From Pseudomonas viridiflava (GTDB taxonomy: Bacteria > Pseudomonadota > Gammaproteobacteria > Pseudomonadales > Pseudomonadaceae), in NCBI RefSeq assembly GCF_900582195.1, contig NZ_UTHA01000094.1, positions 1 through 33,358 of the forward strand: 33,358 bases of DNA, given 5' to 3'. Under the pieces are notes generated by a model that was not told the origin of the DNA, searched no databases, and saw only the letters and a program-made list of their open reading frames with translations. Shown here piece by piece: positions 30,614-33,358 of this stretch. A program made the translations under genes and the position numbers. The stretch's first letter is position 1; every line of letters begins with the position of its first letter.

Positions 30614-32313
30614 TCGAAGTCACCGAAGTTTCCATTGCCCAGCTGCGCGCCGCGCTGGAGTCCGGACAGGCCACAGCAGTCGAGCTGGTGCAGGCCTATC
30701 TGGCACGTATCGACGCCTATGACGGCGCCGACACCCCCACCGCGCTGAATGCCGTGGTCGTGCGTAACCCTGAAGCGTTGAACGAAGCACAGGCCTCCGA
30801 TGCGCGCCGTGCCAAAGGTGAAACCCTCGGCCCGCTCGACGGCATTCCCTACACCGCCAAGGATAGCTATCTGGTCAAGGGCCTGACGGCAGCGTCCGGC
30901 AGCCCGGCCTTCGCCGATCTGGTCGCCCATCGCGATGCCTTCACCATCGAACGCCTGCGCGCGGCCGGGGCGATTTGCCTGGGCAAGACCAACATGCCGC
31001 CGATGGCCAATGGCGGCATGCAACGCGGCGTTTACGGTCGCGCCGAAAGTCCTTACAACGCTGATTACCTGACCGCGCCGTTTGCTTCCGGCTCGTCGAA
31101 CGGTGCCGGCACCGCCACTGCCGCCAGTTTCGCCGCGTTCGGTCTGGCGGAAGAAACCTGGTCGAGCGGGCGTGGCCCGGCGTCCAACAATGGTTTGTGC
31201 GCCTACACGCCGTCGCGCGGGGTGATCTCGGTGCGCGGCAACTGGCCGTTGACGCCGACCATGGACGTTGTCGTGCCTTACGCGCGGACCATGGCTGACC
31301 TGCTTGAAGTCCTCGATATCGTCGTCGCCGAAGACCCGGACACCCGTGGCGACCTCTGGCGCCTGCAACCGTGGGTGCCGATCCCGAGCGTCACCGAGGT
31401 GCGCCCCGCCGCTTACGCCGACCTGGCCGCCGACGCCAAAGCACTCGCCGGCAAGCGTTTCGCCGTACCGCGCATGTTCATCAATGCCGACCCTGAAGCC
31501 GGCACCAGCGAAGCACCGGGCATCGGTGGCCCGACCGGCCAGCGCATCAACACCCGCGCTTCCGTCATCGACTTGTGGAAGCAGGCGCGTCAGGCTCTCG
31601 AAGCCGCCGGTGCCGAAGTCATCGAAACCGATTTCCCGCTGGTCTCCAACTGCGAAGGCGACCGCCCCGGCGCCCCGACCGTGTTCACCCGGGGGCTGGT
31701 CTCGAAAGAGTTTCTTCACCATGAACTGTGGGACCTGACCGCGTGGGCGTTCGACGATTTTCTGCAAGCCAACGGCGATCCGAAACTCAATCGACTGGTT
31801 GACGTCGACGGGCCGAAAATCTTCCCGCACGACCCGGGCACCTTGCCCAACCGTGAAGGCGATCTGGCGGCAGGCATGGACGAATACGTGCGCATGGCCG
31901 AGCGCGGCATCACGCCGTGGAATGAAATTTCCACTGTGCCCGATGGCTTGCGCGGTCTGGAGCAGACTCGACGTATCGATCTTGAGGACTGGATGGACAA
32001 GCTGGGCCTCGACGCCGTGCTGTTCCCGACCGTCGCCGACGTCGGCCCGGCGGACGCGGACGTTAATCCGGAGTCGGCCGACATCGCCTGGAGCAACGGC
32101 ATCTGGGTGGCCAACGGCAACCTCGCGATCCGCCACCTCGGCGTGCCGACCGTGACCGTGCCGATGGGCGTGATGGCCGACATTGGCATGCCGGTCGGCC
32201 TGACCTTCGCTGGCCGCGCTTACGACGACTCCAACCTGCTGCGTTTCGCCGCCGCGTTTGAATCGACCGGCAGCAAACGCCAGATCCCGCCACGCACGCC
32301 ACCGCTGGCGTAA
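30610..32313 (+). CDS. Amidase-signature family hydrolase
   Basis: A cytoplasmic amide hydrolase of 567 residues. The amidase-signature Ser-cisSer-Lys triad can be placed: Lys84 in GIPYTAKDSYLVKG, cis-Ser at Ser162/163 in ASGSSNGAGTA, and nucleophile Ser186 in ETWSSGRGPAS. The usual oxyanion segment DTGGSIR is replaced by ETWSSGR, a variant also recalled in other Pseudomonas amidases of this length. The C-terminal half has the family-type PTVTVPMG and GMPVGLTFAGRAYDD. The substrate is unknown; family members hydrolyse indoleacetamide, fatty amides, malonamide, Glu-tRNA and others. The protein has no signal peptide. It is preceded by a short overlapping leader ORF and followed by REP-like palindromes. 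Confidence 0.92.
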   Translation: MIEVTEVSIAQLRAALESGQATAVELVQAYLARIDAYDGADTPTALNAVVVRNPEALNEAQASDARRAKGETLGPLDGIPYTAKDSYLVKGLTAASGSPAFADLVAHRDAFTIERLRAAGAICLGKTNMPPMANGGMQRGVYGRAESPYNADYLTAPFASGSSNGAGTATAASFAAFGLAEETWSSGRGPASNNGLCAYTPSRGVISVRGNWPLTPTMDVVVPYARTMADLLEVLDIVVAEDPDTRGDLWRLQPWVPIPSVTEVRPAAYADLAADAKALAGKRFAVPRMFINADPEAGTSEAPGIGGPTGQRINTRASVIDLWKQARQALEAAGAEVIETDFPLVSNCEGDRPGAPTVFTRGLVSKEFLHHELWDLTAWAFDDFLQANGDPKLNRLVDVDGPKIFPHDPGTLPNREGDLAAGMDEYVRMAERGITPWNEISTVPDGLRGLEQTRRIDLEDWMDKLGLDAVLFPTVADVGPADADVNPESADIAWSNGIWVANGNLAIRHLGVPTVTVPMGVMADIGMPVGLTFAGRAYDDSNLLRFAAAFESTGSKRQIPPRTPPLA

Positions 32314-32325
32314 CGCGGTCGAAAA

Positions 32326-32361
32326 GGTATGTCAGGCAACAAAAATGTTGCCTGACATACC
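32326..32361. repeat. Perfect 16-base inverted repeat after the amidase gene
   Basis: GGTATGTCAGGCAACA (32326-32341), loop AAAA, then the exact complement TGTTGCCTGACATACC (32346-32361). It lies 12 bases after the amidase stop. It could form a strong hairpin in either strand's RNA and act as a terminator or transcript-stabilising element, although no T tract follows. It is 28/36 identical to the centre of the next repeat. Confidence 0.75.
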
Positions 32362-32413
32362 GTAATTGCTGGCACAGGTTTCTGCTCCAGTCACAAAAGC
32401 CTCATACAACCCA

Positions 32414-32515
32414 AAACCCTGTGGGAGCGAGCTTGCTCGCGAAAGCGGAGTATCAGCCGGCAAAAATGTTGACTGATATACCGCCTTCGCGAGCAAGCTC
32501 GCTCCCACAGGGTTT
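32414..32515. repeat. REP-type palindrome (TGTGGGAGCGAGCTTGCTCGCG class)
   Basis: Outer arms AAACCCTGTGGGAGCGAGCT and onwards (32414-32443) and their complement (32486-32515) match perfectly over 30 bases. The centre (32447-32482) is a degenerate copy of the hairpin at 32326-32361. This is the common dispersed REP sequence of the P. fluorescens group; a 78-codon frame across it is not a gene. Confidence 0.88.
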
Positions 32516-32609
32516 CGTTTGATGCCATTCATTGAGCACATCCGCTCAATCTCCCGCGCTGCAAACACTCGATCATCCCAGCCATCTTAATTGCCGCTGG
32601 CCACCGACC

Positions 32610-33358
32610 ATGATCGACCGCGCCCCTTCGCGTCTCACCCTCCTCGCGCTGCTCTGCGGCCTGACCACCACCGCCCACGCCAGCGGTTTCTTCGACGATG
32701 CCAAAAGCGAAGTGCTCAGCCGCAACTTTTACCTGAGCAACGACTATCGCTCGCCCTCACCGTCCGGCAAAAACTACAAACAGGAATGGGCTCAGGGCTT
32801 TATCGGCACCTTCTCATCCGGTTTCACTCCCGGCACAGTGGGTTTCGGCATCGATGCCCACGCCTTCGCCGGGCTGAAACTGGACGGTGGCAAAGGCCAT
32901 TCCGGGACGGGGCTGCTGCCGGTCGACAGCGATGGTCGCAGTGAAAGCGACTACTCCAGCGCGGGCGGCGCGCTCAAATTGAAAGCCTCGCGCACCACCC
33001 TCGCCTTCGGTGAGATGACCGTGGAAACCCCGGTGTTCGACACCTCCGACAAACGCCTGCAACCGGAGTACGCCACAGGCTTCCTGCTCAACAGCGCCGA
33101 GTTCGACCACGTCAATCTGGTGGCCGGGCATTTCACCGCGTTCAAGAATCAGGACAGCTCATCGGGCAAAGGTGATTTCTACGGCTATGGCGCCAATACC
33201 GAAGCCGGCGGGATCAGTTTTCTCGGCGCCGACCTGTTCACCGATAGCCCCATCGGCGGCGCGTTATATGCCTCGGACCTGAGCGACACCTGGCACCAGT
33301 ACTACGGCAATCTGCATTTCAAACAATCCGGCGTACTGCTCGACGCCAACCTCTACCA
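32610..33358 (+). CDS. OprD-family outer-membrane porin, 5' part
   Basis: Incomplete at the window end: about 249 codons with no stop. The frame starts MIDRAPSRLTLLALLCGLTT, a signal peptide ending near residue 24 (TAHA|SGFF). The mature N-terminus follows the OprD pattern: FFDDAKSEVLSRNFYLSNDYR, then QEWAQGFIGTFSSGFTPGTVGFGIDAHAFAGLKLDGGKG. Later come SDGRSESDYSSAGGALKLKASRTTLAFGEM and a strand pattern of alternating polar and hydrophobic residues. OprD porins admit basic amino acids, small peptides or organic acids depending on the member; which one cannot be told. No strong ribosome site precedes ATG 32610, so the start is less certain than the family. Confidence 0.88.
   Translation, partial: MIDRAPSRLTLLALLCGLTTTAHASGFFDDAKSEVLSRNFYLSNDYRSPSPSGKNYKQEWAQGFIGTFSSGFTPGTVGFGIDAHAFAGLKLDGGKGHSGTGLLPVDSDGRSESDYSSAGGALKLKASRTTLAFGEMTVETPVFDTSDKRLQPEYATGFLLNSAEFDHVNLVAGHFTAFKNQDSSSGKGDFYGYGANTEAGGISFLGADLFTDSPIGGALYASDLSDTWHQYYGNLHFKQSGVLLDANLY

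Noticed and set aside
32370..32386. Sigma-54-like TGGCAC...TGCT upstream of the porin gene
   Set aside because: The GG-to-GC spacing is 11 rather than 10 bases and the -12 element is imperfect.
32332..32568. 78-codon minus-strand frame across the REP region
   Set aside because: It is a translation of the REP palindrome (GASLLAKAV type), a common false gene in Pseudomonas.

Overview
The window looks like chromosome from a fluorescent pseudomonad (Pseudomonas fluorescens group). The reasons are its high-GC coding style, a ProP and an OprD-family porin of Pseudomonas type, and intergenic palindromes of the REP types common in that group (the TGTGGGAGCGAGCTTGCTCGCG type and the GGGACGC/GCGTCCC plus TTCCCACGC/GCGTGGGAA type). 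I see no tRNA, rRNA, CRISPR array, transposase or prophage gene. No gene-free stretch exceeds 300 bases.

Layout. 1-2057 (minus): an OmpR-type response regulator and its histidine kinase, overlapping by 4 bases. 2205-3175 (plus): an unrecognised 103-residue protein coupled to a DUF3313-type lipoprotein. 3196-3304: a composite REP-like palindrome cluster. 3443-5667 (plus): the osmolyte transporter ProP with a probable terminator, then a DUF502 membrane protein. 5668-7036 (minus): a periplasmic DUF2092-type protein followed after one base by a small Asn-rich exported protein.

7287-24372 (plus) is the core of the window: a tight five-gene operon. It encodes a 3770-residue surface protein (N-terminal LEPR-XLL-like motif, DUF4347 domain, about nine DUF11-like modules, one SdrD-B-like domain, one cadherin-like segment, eleven VCBS repeats). 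Then come a TolC-type outer-membrane lipoprotein, a small periplasmic adaptor, a GAF-like/HlyD inner-membrane protein, and a protein that joins a PqqD-like domain, an M50 site-2-protease domain and a HlyD-like adaptor. The operon has no ABC ATPase, and the giant protein has no RTX repeats or LapA-like C-terminal signal. My reading is that this is a dedicated export and surface-display system for a giant adhesin, distinct from the LapBCE type I pattern and possibly driven or gated by proteolysis. It is the best candidate here for an undescribed system.

24382-28924 (minus): an AspT-type antiporter and MscS-type channel pair, then an AI-2E-family transporter. 29057-30334 (plus): a FadL/OmpP1-type outer-membrane protein. 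30557-32313 (plus): an 18-codon leader ORF overlapping an amidase gene. 32326-32515: two related REP-type palindromes. 32610 to the window end (plus): the 5' part of an OprD-family porin gene.
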